A stretch of DNA of 64,000 nt from Aquimonas sp044377145 (GTDB lineage: Bacteria; Pseudomonadota; Gammaproteobacteria; Xanthomonadales; Xanthomonadaceae), in assembly GCF_044377145.1 (NCBI RefSeq), contig NZ_JBILJQ010000015.1:18305-82304 (forward strand), written 5' to 3'. This document shows, in pieces, positions 26,039 to 35,538 of the stretch. How positions within the stretch are numbered: position 1 is the first letter of the stretch; every line of letters starts with the position of its first letter. The notes under the pieces are model-generated. The model saw nothing but the letters and a program-made list of their open reading frames with translations, made no database searches and was not told where the DNA came from. The position numbers and the translations under genes are program-made.

Positions 26039-28618
26039 ATGTTCAAGAGCATCCAGGCTCGCAGCACTCTGATTCTGGGCCTTCTCGCGGCGCTGAGTTT
26101 CGCCTTGGCCACGTGGTTGATCCAGAGCAAGGCCGCACTCGAACAGACCCGCGCCGCGCAGCGCGAACTCCAGGCCATCGCGGAAGCCCAGGCCGGCCAC
26201 GTGCAGCGGCTGGCGGAAACGCCGCTGGCCTTCAGCCGTGCTCTGGCCGCCGCTACCGTGGCCGAGATGGGAACCGCTGAACCTGACCGCGGGCGGATGC
26301 TCCAGGTGGTGCGCCAGTTCGCGCTGTCCGACCGCCGCAGCCTCGGCTACTGGATCGAGTTCGAGCGCGAGGGCTTCGACGCCCGCGACACCGAACATGC
26401 AGGGCGTGGCGATCTCGCCTCGTCGGATACCGGCCGCTTCTCGATCTACTGGGTGCGCGACGAGGCCGGCGCGGTGGCGCTGGAGAACACCCTCGGAGTC
26501 GAAAACGATACCGACCTCACCACGGAGGACTATTACGTCGCCGCGCGCGAGCGCGGCGCCGAAATGATGTTCGAGCCCTACCTCTACAAGGTGTTTGGAC
26601 ACGAAATCCTGATGACCAGCCTGATGATGCCGGTGATCATCGACGGTGAGGTGCGCGGCGTTGCCGGCGCCGACATCAGCCTGAATGACATGCAGCGCAC
26701 GCTGGGCGCGGTGCGACCCTTCGAGAGCGGCGTGCTGCGCCTGCTGTCGCCCTCCGGCATGGTGATGGCAGCACCGGAGACCGAGCTGCTGGCGCAGCCT
26801 TTGCCTGACCCCGAACTGCAGGCCGCGCTGCCGCGTCTGGCTGCGGGTGAGATCCTGCGTTTCGAGCGCGATGACGCGGCCGTCGGCGGTCGCGCCTTCC
26901 AGCTGTTCATGCCTTTCAAGGTGGGCGGCGGCGCCGATGTGTTCATCCTGCAGGTCTCCGCCCCGGTCGATGTGGTGATGCAGAGCGTCAGCGCCGTGCG
27001 CAATCGCATCCTGTTGATCGGCCTGCTGAGCGTGCTGGTGGTAGTGGCTGCGGTCTGGCTGATCCAACGCGCCCTGGTTGGCCGGCCGCTGCGGGCGCTG
27101 GTGACGGCGGTACGCGCCGTGGCTGCCGGCAAGCTCGACTACCCGGTGCCGGTCGGCCGTGATGATGAGGTGGGGCAGATGGGCGCGGCGCTGCGGCAGA
27201 TGCAAGGCGACCTCAAGACCCGGATCGAGGGCGAGCGTGCGCTCGCACGCGAAAACCAGCGCGTTCGCATTGCGCTCGACAGTGCCGGCGTGGCGATGCT
27301 GATCTGCGATGCCGATGAACGTATCGTCTACGCCAACCTCGCCATGCGCACTTTGATCGACAGGCACGCCAGCGCCCTGCAAGCGGCGCTCGGCGCGCCG
27401 CCGCCGCAGGAGCTGGTCGGGACGGCCTGCTCCGCGCTGGCGCCCCCCGCCAGCTTCAGCGACGGCAGCCGCGAGCTGGAAATCGGTGGGCTGGTGTTCG
27501 CGCAAACCCGTGCGCCGGTCTTCGATGAGGCCGGGCGCCGTATCGCCACCGTCACCGAGTGGCGCGACCGCACCGATGAAGTGGAGCTTGAGCGAGCGCT
27601 GTCCGACGCCATTGCCGCCGCCGAACGCGGTGAACTTGACCGCCGCATTGACACCGGCCACAGCGAGGGCTTTCTGCGCCAGCTCGGCGAACGCTTCAAC
27701 GGCTTGATCGCCACCCTGTCGGCAGCCATCGAGGATGTGCAGCGGATGCTGGCCAAGCTGGCAGAGGGCGATCTGCGCGAACGCATCACGGCGCGACACG
27801 CCGGGGTGTTCGGCCGCATGAGCGCCGACGGCAACCGCAGCGCCGACGCCTTGGCCGAGATCCTTGGCGAAGTGCGCCGCAGCGTCGATGCGATCAATAC
27901 CGCTGCCGGCGAAATCGCCGCCGGCAACGCCGACTTGTCCTCGCGCACCGAGCAGCAGGCCGCCTCGCTGGAGGAAACCGCCGCCAGCATGGAAGAACTC
28001 ACCTCGACCGTGCGCGGCAACGCCGAGAACGCCCGCTCAGCCAACCAGCTCGCCATCGGCGCGGCCGGCGTCGCCGAGCGCGGCGGCGCGGTGGTCACCC
28101 AGGTGATCGCCACCATGGGCGAGATCAATGCGCAGTCGCGCAAGATCGAAGACATCATCAGCGTGATCGACGGGATCGCCTTCCAGACCAATATCCTTGC
28201 GCTCAACGCTGCGGTCGAGGCCGCCCGCGCCGGTGAACAGGGGCGCGGCTTCGCGGTGGTGGCCTCGGAGGTCCGTTCACTGGCGCAACGGTCGGCCGGG
28301 GCGGCGAAAGAAATCAAGAACCTGATCTCCGCCACCGTCGCCAAAGTCGGCAGCGGCTCACGACTGGTCGACTCCGCCGGCACCACCATGGCCGAGATAC
28401 TGGCCTCGGTGAAACGCGTCACCGACATCATGAGCGAGATCAGTGCTGCCTCAGCCGAGCAGAGCGCCGGGATCGAGCAGGTCAGCGCCACGGTCACCCA
28501 TATGGACGAGGCCACCCAGCAGAACGCCGCCCTGGTCGAAGAAGCCACCGCCGCCGCACGGACAATGGAAAAACAGGCCGAGCGGCTGGCGCAGCGCGTC
28601 GCACAGTTCAAGCTGTAG
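26039..28618 (+). CDS. Methyl-accepting chemotaxis protein, double-Cache sensor
   Basis: An 859-residue receptor. Membrane helices at about 9-28 and 321-343 enclose a periplasmic region of about 290 residues of dCache type; the membrane-distal module carries EDYYVAARERG and the stretch VIIDGEVRGVAGADISL. The cytoplasmic part has HAMP, a PAS-like segment (AMLICDADERIVYANLAM), more HAMP-like helices, and the signalling domain with tip AFQTNILALNAAVEAARAG. No C-terminal tether peptide is present (it ends in VAQFKL). Ligand unknown; dCache receptors commonly bind amino acids or amines. Confidence 0.92.
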   Translation: MFKSIQARSTLILGLLAALSFALATWLIQSKAALEQTRAAQRELQAIAEAQAGHVQRLAETPLAFSRALAAATVAEMGTAEPDRGRMLQVVRQFALSDRRSLGYWIEFEREGFDARDTEHAGRGDLASSDTGRFSIYWVRDEAGAVALENTLGVENDTDLTTEDYYVAARERGAEMMFEPYLYKVFGHEILMTSLMMPVIIDGEVRGVAGADISLNDMQRTLGAVRPFESGVLRLLSPSGMVMAAPETELLAQPLPDPELQAALPRLAAGEILRFERDDAAVGGRAFQLFMPFKVGGGADVFILQVSAPVDVVMQSVSAVRNRILLIGLLSVLVVVAAVWLIQRALVGRPLRALVTAVRAVAAGKLDYPVPVGRDDEVGQMGAALRQMQGDLKTRIEGERALARENQRVRIALDSAGVAMLICDADERIVYANLAMRTLIDRHASALQAALGAPPPQELVGTACSALAPPASFSDGSRELEIGGLVFAQTRAPVFDEAGRRIATVTEWRDRTDEVELERALSDAIAAAERGELDRRIDTGHSEGFLRQLGERFNGLIATLSAAIEDVQRMLAKLAEGDLRERITARHAGVFGRMSADGNRSADALAEILGEVRRSVDAINTAAGEIAAGNADLSSRTEQQAASLEETAASMEELTSTVRGNAENARSANQLAIGAAGVAERGGAVVTQVIATMGEINAQSRKIEDIISVIDGIAFQTNILALNAAVEAARAGEQGRGFAVVASEVRSLAQRSAGAAKEIKNLISATVAKVGSGSRLVDSAGTTMAEILASVKRVTDIMSEISAASAEQSAGIEQVSATVTHMDEATQQNAALVEEATAAARTMEKQAERLAQRVAQFKL

Positions 28619-29012
28619 GCGCGGCGCAAGTTCCGACACTCGAACTCGGCGGGTCCCGCCGTCGCTCGAAGCTCTCGCAGCGGATCGAGGCGGCAGCGCT
28701 ACACACGCAGGCGCCTTCAATCTGGACTTGGCTTGCACAGACCCGTGTTGAACCGCACACCGGGCGGACTGTTGCGCGCCCTTACGGCGGCGTTGGAGAC
28801 CTGCCGCGGCGCGGCAAGCGGAGCCACAGGTCGATTGCCGCCGCCTGGCCAGCCCTGAGCCTGCAGATCGGCCCGATCGCGCGAACGCTCCAGCGCGATA
28901 TCAGCGCGGCGGATTCACGCACGCGACGCCGCTGCCGGCAGACTCGGCAGCAGCGCAAGTGGCCAATGCAGCGGGTCGATCAAGGGTCGGGGTCTGCCCG
29001 CCCTGGCCTCAC
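28619..29012. other. 394-bp gap without a supportable gene
   Basis: The gap lies between the end of the dCache receptor (+) and the end of the small TonB-domain gene (-). Both neighbours converge here. Open stretches exist on both strands but are short, lack start signals and match no family I know. I see no clear terminator hairpin with a T run, tRNA or repeat array. Confidence 0.4.
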
Positions 29013-29375
29013 TCAAAGCTTGAAATCGATCCGCCGCTTCATCCGCGCTTCGACCGGCGCACCGTTCTCGGTCGCCGGGTTGAAGGTCCAGCGGCGCACG
29101 GCGGTAAGAGCCTCGCGTTCGAACAAACGCGGCGGCTCGGCCTTCAGCACATTGATGCCACTGACTTTACCGTCGACACCGACCACGAATTCGAGTTCGA
29201 CATAGCCTTCGGTGCCGCGGCGAGCGGCGTCTGCGGGGTAGTTGGGTGGATCGGTCTTCAGCGGCGTCGGCGGGCCGGCGGTCGCCAGCGCCGGGCTGGC
29301 TATCCCGATCAAGGTCGCCAGCGGCAAGGCAAGCAGCAGGGAGCGGACCAAGGGTGAGAATTCAATGTGGCGCAT
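29013..29375 (-). CDS. Small secreted TonB C-terminal-domain protein
   Basis: A 120-residue protein: signal peptide-like N-terminus (FSPLVRSLLLALPLATLIGI, possible cleavage after ALA), then a TonB C-terminal domain with PNYPADAARRGTEGYVELEF, VDGKVSGINVL and AVRRWTFNPATENGAPV. There is no N-terminal membrane anchor segment plus Pro-rich spacer as in full TonB, so it probably acts in the periplasm in a role other than classic energy transduction. It is divergent from the receptor gene at 29596 and convergent with 26039, an unusual place for a TonB-like gene. Confidence 0.85.
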   Translation of the reverse strand: MRHIEFSPLVRSLLLALPLATLIGIASPALATAGPPTPLKTDPPNYPADAARRGTEGYVELEFVVGVDGKVSGINVLKAEPPRLFEREALTAVRRWTFNPATENGAPVEARMKRRIDFKL

Positions 29376-29595
29376 GGGCGTCTCCGTTCATCGGACTGGG
29401 GCGGCTGAGGTGCGGGTGAACCGCGGCGCTCGCGAAACTGCGAACAGCGTCCAAAGTGCAAACCGCGTACCGCAGCGCCACCGTCGGGATGTCGACAGTT
29501 TGGCGCCGCCACCGGCACGTCGCTTGCAGCCCGATCGGCGAACTCCACGCCGGGTATCCGCCCGTCGCAACGCCTCCCCGACTGCGAGCACGTCC

Positions 29596-32355
29596 ATGAC
29601 GCCACTCCAACTGCTGACCTCCGCCGCCGCGCCCGCCACCCGCCTGATGGACCGGCTGAAGCTCAATTCAAAGTTGGTTCTGATCGCTGCCGCCTTCGTG
29701 GCCGTGTCGCTGGTGCTGGCGGTGGTGCTGGTGCGCCAGACCAATACGGACATCGCTCACCTGCAGAAAATGGCGGCTGGCGAAGCCTTGTTTGTTGACT
29801 CGATTGCGCTGATGCGGGACCTGTCCCTGCATGCGACGCTGTCGCGGCGCGCGCTCGGCGGCGATGCCGGCGCCGAAGCCGAGAAAGCCACTGTCCTCGC
29901 CAAGCTCAATGTGGAGGCCACCGCGCTGTTGGGGTTGAGCGCGGCATTGCCGCCGGACGAACGCCTGGAGCGGTCTTCCGCCGAGCTCAAAACAGCACTC
30001 GACGACGCCCAGCAGCCCTCCGACGACGTCAACGTCGTCATGCAGCGCGACATGGCCGCCCTCGGCAAGGCACGCACCTTCCTGACGGCGCTGCACATGG
30101 CCAGCGACCTCTACCTGGACAACGACCCGGCCACCCTGCTGATGGGCGAAGTCGTCACCGAGCATGCCCCTGCACTGCTGGATCGGTCGCTGCGCATCCA
30201 GGCGCTCGGAAACCTGGTGATCGATGGCGGCGCTGTATGGGTTGACGACCGCATCGACCTCACCAGCTCGGACCGCGAGATCGCTACAGCCCTGGAAACC
30301 CTGGCGACCGTCGTCGCCAACCTGGACGCCGAATACGAGGATGTGCGCACCAGCCTGTCTGGAGTGGAAACCGCCTTTGCTGCCCTGCGCGACGGCATGA
30401 AGACCGGCCTGCTGGATGCCGAGGAAATCCAGATGGAGGCCTCTGAACTGCTGGCACTCGGCCAGGCGGCGGACAACTCGGTCTACGCGATGCTGGGGCT
30501 GGTGGAGCCGAAGCTGAAAGCACGCATCGAGTCGCGCCTGGCAGCCGCAGCCAACGAACGCACCCTGGTCATCGGCGGCATCGTGCTGGCATTGTTGATC
30601 GCCGGCTATCTGTTCGTCGGCTTCACCCAGAGCGTCGGCCGTGCGGTGCGCGAGATCGGCGCTGCCGCCAATGATCTGGCCCGCGGCGTGTTCCGCGACC
30701 GCGTCGCGGTGTCGTCGAATGACGAACTGCGCCAGATCGCCAATGCAATGGAATCGGTCAGCAAGGCCGTCGGCCGCTTCGCCGCTGCGCAGACCGAGAT
30801 GTCCGATCAGCACGCGGCCGGGCTCATCAGCCATCGCATCGACGGAACGGCCTTCCAGGGCGAGTACCGCAAGCTGGCCGAGGGCGTCAATGAGCTGGTC
30901 GATGCACATATCCAGACCAACACCCAGGCGGTCGAGCTGATGGGCCGCTACGGCAACGGCGACCTCAGCGCCGACATGCCTGACCTGCCGGGTGAAAAGA
31001 AGCGCACCACGGCCGCGATGCGCACCACCAAGTCAAACATCAGCGCGATAAACGCCGAGATCCAGCGCCTGGTCGGTGCTGCCAACGCCGGCGACTTCAG
31101 CGCGCGCGGTGACGCTGACCGCTTCCAGCACGAGTTCAAACGCATGGTCGAAGGCCTGAACAGCCTGATGCAGGTGACCGATACCGGCCTGAACGATGTC
31201 AACCGCGTGCTGGGCGCGATGTCCAAAGGCGACCTGACCGAAACCATCAGTGCCAACTACTCGGGCCAGTTCGACGCGATGAAGCAGGCCGCCAACGGCA
31301 CGGTGAAGGCGCTGGGCGAGCTGATTGGCCAGGTCAAGGAAGCCACCGATTCGATCAACACCGCGGCGCGCGAGATCGCCGCCGGCAACGCGGATCTGTC
31401 GGCCCGCACCGAGCAGCAGGCGGCCTCGCTGGAGGAAACCGCCAGCAGCATGGAAGAGCTCACCTCCACCGTGCGCCAGAACGCCGAGAACGCGCGCTCG
31501 GCCAACCAGCTGGCGATCGGCGCCGGCGAAGTCGCCGAGAAGGGCGGCAGCGTGGTCAGCGAGGTGGTGACGACCATGGGCGGCATTGACGCGGCCTCAC
31601 GCAAGATCGTCGACATCATCAGCGTGATCGACGGCATCGCTTTCCAGACCAATATCCTGGCGCTGAACGCCGCGGTGGAAGCCGCGCGCGCTGGCGAACA
31701 GGGCCGCGGGTTCGCCGTGGTCGCCAGCGAAGTCCGTTCGCTCGCGCAACGTTCGGCGGGTGCCGCCAAGGAGATCAAAACCCTGATCGGCGATACGGTC
31801 GATCAAATCGCCACCGGCAGCGCGCTGGTCGATTCGGCCGGCAAGACCATGGCCGAGATCGTGACTTCGGTGAAGCGTGTCACCGACATCATGGGCGAGA
31901 TCAGCGCGGCCTCGGCCGAGCAGTCCAGCGGCATCGAGCAGGTCAACGCCACCGTGACCCAGATGGACGAAGTCACCCAGCAGAACGCGGCGCTGGTGGA
32001 AGAAGCCACCGCCTCGGCACGCGCGCTGGAAGACCAGGCCGGCACGCTGGCCGATTCGGTCTCGCGGTTCCGACTGTCGAGCAATGCACAGGCCGCCAGC
32101 CCGCGCGCGACCACGCCCAGCCGCAACAGTTCGCCCGCAGCAAGGGCGCCGATGGCGTCCGCCGCGCCGCCGCGCAAGCCTGAGCTGCAGGCCGTGCGCA
32201 GCACGAGCGCACCGGCAAAACCGGCCGACAAGTCGCAGGCCAGATCCACGCCCAAGCCGGTCGCCAAGTCCTCGATCAAACCGGTGGCGAGCGCAGGCAA
32301 GCCCGCCCGTGGCGCGGGCGGTGAGGCTGACGACATGGAATGGACGGAGTTCTAG
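29596..32355 (+). CDS. Chemoreceptor with C-terminal CheR-tether pentapeptide
   Basis: A 919-residue receptor. Helices at about 26-45 and 323-343 bracket a 277-residue, strongly helical periplasmic domain (SIALMRDLSLHATLSRRALG) that I assign only as a helical-bundle type. HAMP repeats (VNELVDAHIQTNTQAVEL) and the signalling domain (AFQTNILALNAAVEAARAG) follow. A flexible Ala/Pro/Ser/Lys-rich tail of about 90 residues ends in EWTEF, matching the x-aromatic-x-x-aromatic pentapeptide that tethers CheR in other bacteria. cheR is the next gene. ATG 29596 was chosen because the frame upstream overlaps the divergent TonB-domain gene. Confidence 0.92.
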   Translation: MTPLQLLTSAAAPATRLMDRLKLNSKLVLIAAAFVAVSLVLAVVLVRQTNTDIAHLQKMAAGEALFVDSIALMRDLSLHATLSRRALGGDAGAEAEKATVLAKLNVEATALLGLSAALPPDERLERSSAELKTALDDAQQPSDDVNVVMQRDMAALGKARTFLTALHMASDLYLDNDPATLLMGEVVTEHAPALLDRSLRIQALGNLVIDGGAVWVDDRIDLTSSDREIATALETLATVVANLDAEYEDVRTSLSGVETAFAALRDGMKTGLLDAEEIQMEASELLALGQAADNSVYAMLGLVEPKLKARIESRLAAAANERTLVIGGIVLALLIAGYLFVGFTQSVGRAVREIGAAANDLARGVFRDRVAVSSNDELRQIANAMESVSKAVGRFAAAQTEMSDQHAAGLISHRIDGTAFQGEYRKLAEGVNELVDAHIQTNTQAVELMGRYGNGDLSADMPDLPGEKKRTTAAMRTTKSNISAINAEIQRLVGAANAGDFSARGDADRFQHEFKRMVEGLNSLMQVTDTGLNDVNRVLGAMSKGDLTETISANYSGQFDAMKQAANGTVKALGELIGQVKEATDSINTAAREIAAGNADLSARTEQQAASLEETASSMEELTSTVRQNAENARSANQLAIGAGEVAEKGGSVVSEVVTTMGGIDAASRKIVDIISVIDGIAFQTNILALNAAVEAARAGEQGRGFAVVASEVRSLAQRSAGAAKEIKTLIGDTVDQIATGSALVDSAGKTMAEIVTSVKRVTDIMGEISAASAEQSSGIEQVNATVTQMDEVTQQNAALVEEATASARALEDQAGTLADSVSRFRLSSNAQAASPRATTPSRNSSPAARAPMASAAPPRKPELQAVRSTSAPAKPADKSQARSTPKPVAKSSIKPVASAGKPARGAGGEADDMEWTEF

Positions 32356-32477
32356 GTCAACGCAGGCCGAGTCCTGGGCCGAGGGGAATCGCGCGAGTCG
32401 GCTGCCGCGGTCTGGGCGTCCCGACTGTCAGTTATCGCGCGGTGAGCGTGTTCCTAGGCGAAGCCTGAGGGCTCCCG

Positions 32478-32589
32478 AACCCTCTCCCCCTGCCCCTCTC
32501 CCACAGAGAGAGGGGAGCTTCAAGCACCGCGTTGCAGTGGTCTGCGCCTGAGCCCCTCTCCCCACGGGAGAGGGGTTGGGGAGAGGGTT
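32478..32589. repeat. Palindromic CCCTCTCCCC element between receptor and cheR
   Basis: AACCCTCTCCCC (32478-32489) is exactly inverted at 32578-32589, and inside lie two smaller hairpins: GCCCCTCTCCC/GAGAGAGGGG near 32491-32517 and CCCCTCTCCCC/GGGAGAGGGG near 32552-32575. The whole 112-bp unit could fold as a three-way or cruciform structure. I believe similar CT-rich palindromes recur between genes in Xanthomonadales, resembling REP/MITE elements. The remaining gap 32356-32944 holds a GGGAATG-type repeat (32815-32837) and no supportable gene. Confidence 0.75.
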
Positions 32590-32944
32590 CGGCCAAAGCG
32601 CAGCCCCCAATCCAGCCAAGTGTCGAAGCAGTCCCGACTGCCAAGCCCCCGCATGGCGCAAGCATCCGCCAAAACGCAGTCAATCCCGCTTGGGAATCCC
32701 ACATCGGTATGCGAGCGATGTGATCCGGGCGCCATGGCGTGAGTCCCAACCCACCAGGCCCACCACACCCCGCCACCCGGAGCCACCACCTCCGTCACCC
32801 GGCAGGTCTGGAACGATTTCCCATTCCCCATTCCCCCAAGAGCCACCGGCGTAATCCCGCCATCCGCGCGCGGCACACGCCTTGCTGCATCGATTCAACA
32901 CGGGCCTGCACGGCCCCCCGGCCAGACCCAGGTGTTCGCGCCCG

Positions 32945-33808
32945 ATGAGCAACGAGACGATCGAGAGCCAGCGCGAGTTCGAGTTCTCAGAGCGCGACTT
33001 CCGCCGGGTTTGCAGCCTGATCCACGCCCGCGCCGGCATCGCCCTGGCCGACAGCAAGCGCGACATGGTCTACAGCCGGATCTCGCGGCGGCTGCGCGCG
33101 CTGGGGCTGGAGAACTTCTCCGACTACCTGAATTTTCTGGAGCGCGACGGCGACAGCGGCGATGAGTGGCAATCGTTCGTCAATGCGCTGACCACCAACC
33201 TGACCAGCTTCTTTCGCGAGGAGCACCATTTCGATCATCTGCGCGAGCACCTGCCAAGCATGCGCAAGGCCGGCGGCAACGTGCAGATCTGGTGTTCGGC
33301 GGCCTCCACCGGCGAAGAGCCCTACTCGATCGCGATCGCCGCCTGCGAGGCCTTCGGCACGCTCTCACCGCCGGTGTCGATCATCGCAACCGACATCGAC
33401 ACCCAGGTGCTGGCCACCGCCGAGCGCGGGGTCTATCCGCTGGAGCGCATCGAACGTCTGTCGACCGAGCGCAAGCGCAGCTTCTTCCAGCGTGGCACCG
33501 GCGCCAACTCGGGCAAGGTGCGGGTCAATCCGGCGCTGAAGGCGCTGATCGATTTCGCGCCGCTGAACCTGCTGCACGAGAGCTACGGACTGCGCGGCCC
33601 ATTCGCGGCGATCTTCTGCCGCAACGTGATGATCTACTTCGACAAGCCGACCCAGCGCGCGATCCTGGCGCGGATGAAGCCCCTGCTGGAACCGACTGGC
33701 TTTCTGTACGCCGGGCACTCGGAGAGCTTCTTCCACGCCGCCGACCTGTTCAAGAACCTCGGCCGCACCATCTATGTGCCGAGTGATCGCCGGGAGCCGG
33801 GTGCATGA
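32945..33808 (+). CDS. cheR: CheR, receptor methyltransferase
   Basis: A 287-residue SAM-dependent protein glutamate methyltransferase. The N-terminal helical domain (FRRVCSLIHARAGIALADSK) precedes the SAM fold: IWCSAASTGEEPYSIAI, IIATDIDTQVLATAERGVY and FCRNVMIYFDKPTQ. It methylates receptor glutamates during adaptation. ATG 32945 was preferred over an in-frame ATG at 32882. Its stop overlaps the cheD start (ATGA). It lies directly after the receptor bearing a CheR-type pentapeptide, which suggests co-evolution. Confidence 0.95.
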   Translation: MSNETIESQREFEFSERDFRRVCSLIHARAGIALADSKRDMVYSRISRRLRALGLENFSDYLNFLERDGDSGDEWQSFVNALTTNLTSFFREEHHFDHLREHLPSMRKAGGNVQIWCSAASTGEEPYSIAIAACEAFGTLSPPVSIIATDIDTQVLATAERGVYPLERIERLSTERKRSFFQRGTGANSGKVRVNPALKALIDFAPLNLLHESYGLRGPFAAIFCRNVMIYFDKPTQRAILARMKPLLEPTGFLYAGHSESFFHAADLFKNLGRTIYVPSDRREPGA

Positions 33809-34401
33809 GCGTCCCTGCGCGGGTCATGAAGGGTCCGATGCCCTACTTCGATGTCCAGCTGCAGATGGACGCGCTGAAACTGATGCCCGCCGACTACGTG
33901 GTGACCTCGAAAGAGATCGCGCTATCGACCGTGCTCGGCAGCTGCGTGGCCGCCTGCATGCGCGACCCGGTGCTGCGCATCGGCGGCATGAACCACTTCA
34001 TGTTGCCCGACGGCAGCGCCGAGGACACCTCAGCGCGCTACGGCAGCTATGCGATGGAGCTGCTGATCAACGAACTGCTGAAAGCCGGCGCGCGCCGCGA
34101 GCGCATCGAGGCCAAGGTGTTCGGCGGCGGCAATGTGCTGAAGAGTTTCACCACCAATCCGGTCGGCACTCGCAATGCCGAATTCGTGATCGCCTACCTG
34201 AAGGCCGAGCGCATCCCGGTGGTCGCCCAGGATCTGGGCAGCATCCATCCGCGCAAGGTCTGGTACATCCCCTCCACCGGTAAAGTGCTGGTGCGGCGCC
34301 TGCCGCACGCGCACGACACCACGGTGGCCACTGAAGAAATCGCTTACCGCAACCAGCTCAGACAGCAGCCAGCGGCGGGCGGCGTGGAGTTGTTCGACTA
34401 A
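33805..34401 (+). CDS. cheD: CheD, receptor glutamine deamidase
   Basis: A 198-residue CheD with the catalytic Cys C47 (STVLGSCVAACM) and His H64 (GGMNHFMLP), followed by AKVFGGGNVLKSF. CheD converts selected receptor glutamines to glutamates. It overlaps cheR by four bases and cheB by one, a tight cheR-cheD-cheB operon. The last residues, AAGGVELFD, closely resemble the end of the receptor at 35593 (AAGGVDLF). Met-8 (MKGPMPYFD) is an alternative start. Confidence 0.93.
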   Translation: MSVPARVMKGPMPYFDVQLQMDALKLMPADYVVTSKEIALSTVLGSCVAACMRDPVLRIGGMNHFMLPDGSAEDTSARYGSYAMELLINELLKAGARRERIEAKVFGGGNVLKSFTTNPVGTRNAEFVIAYLKAERIPVVAQDLGSIHPRKVWYIPSTGKVLVRRLPHAHDTTVATEEIAYRNQLRQQPAAGGVELFD

Positions 34402-35459
34402 TGGCCATTCGCGTACTGATCATCGACGACTCGGCCCTGGTGCGCCAGGTCCTGACCCGCGTGCTGAGCGAAGACCCCGACATCGAGGTAGTCGGCGCCG
34501 CGCAGGATCCCTTTGTCGCTCGCGACATGATCAAGCTGCTCAGCCCGGACGTGCTGACACTCGATGTCGAGATGCCGCGGATGGACGGCCTGACCTTCCT
34601 CGAAAACCTGATGCGCCTGCGGCCGATGCCGGTGGTGATGGTGTCATCACTGACCGAGGCCGGCGCCGAAGTGACCCTGGATGCACTCAGCCTGGGTGCC
34701 GTCGATTTCGTGACGAAGCCGAAGCTCGAAGTCGCCAAAGGATTGACGGAGTACGCCGGCGAGCTGGCGGCCAAGGTCAAGTTCGCGGCCGGCGCGCGCG
34801 TGCAGGCACGCTCGGCACCCGCACGCGGCGCCGAACGGCCGAAAGCACGCGGCGCCGCCGGCTTCCGCACCACTGACCGGCTGATCGCAATCGGCGCCTC
34901 CGCTGGCGGCACCGAAGCCATCCGGGTGGTGCTGGAGATGATGCCGCCCGACGCACCGGGCATTGTTATCACCCAACACATCCCGGCCGAGTTCAGCCGA
35001 GCGTTTGCGCAACGCATGAATCGCTGTTCGCCGATGGCGGTCTGCGAGGCCGAAGACGGCCAGCAGGTGATGCCCGGCTATGCCTATATCGCCCCCGGCG
35101 GATATCACCTGCGAATCGAGCGCAGCGGCGCGCGCTGGCTGTGCCGGATCGGCGATGACGCACCGGTCAGCCGGCACAAGCCCAGTGTCGATGTGCTGTT
35201 CCGTTCGGTCGCGGCGTCTGCCGGCCGCAATGCGGTGGCGGCGATTCTGACCGGCATGGGCAGTGACGGCGCCGCAGGCATGCTGGAGATGCACCAGGTT
35301 GGCATTCCCACCCTGGCCCAGGACGAGGCCACCTCGGTGGTGTGGGGCATGCCCGGTGCTGCGGTCAAACAGGGGGGCGTCGATGAGATCCTGCCGCTGA
35401 ACCGGATTGCCGGCCGCCTGCTCGAACTCGCCGCAGACGAGCGTCGGCGCAGCCCATGA
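34401..35459 (+). CDS. cheB: CheB, receptor methylesterase
   Basis: A 352-residue CheB: receiver domain with D9-D10, phospho-acceptor D55 (VLTLDVEMPRMDG) and Lys in FVTKPK, an Ala/Arg-rich linker, then the methylesterase domain with Ser in IGASAGGTEA, His in ITQHIPAEFS and Asp in TGMGSDGAAGM. Phosphorylated CheB removes receptor methyl groups. It is the only CheB in the window and would have to serve both CheA proteins if no other exists. Confidence 0.95.
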   Translation: MAIRVLIIDDSALVRQVLTRVLSEDPDIEVVGAAQDPFVARDMIKLLSPDVLTLDVEMPRMDGLTFLENLMRLRPMPVVMVSSLTEAGAEVTLDALSLGAVDFVTKPKLEVAKGLTEYAGELAAKVKFAAGARVQARSAPARGAERPKARGAAGFRTTDRLIAIGASAGGTEAIRVVLEMMPPDAPGIVITQHIPAEFSRAFAQRMNRCSPMAVCEAEDGQQVMPGYAYIAPGGYHLRIERSGARWLCRIGDDAPVSRHKPSVDVLFRSVAASAGRNAVAAILTGMGSDGAAGMLEMHQVGIPTLAQDEATSVVWGMPGAAVKQGGVDEILPLNRIAGRLLELAADERRRSP

Positions 35460-35538
35460 AGCCCGCCCACGCCGCGATGGAACGCCGCTTGCAGAACGAT
35501 TGCCGTCGACCTCGCCGGGCTCCGCGCGTCCGTCCGAT

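Noticed and set aside
25460..27799. A 779-codon open frame on the - strand across cheW and the dCache receptor
   Set aside because: It crosses two well-supported genes and shows His/Gln/Arg-rich low-complexity sequence typical of a shadow frame.
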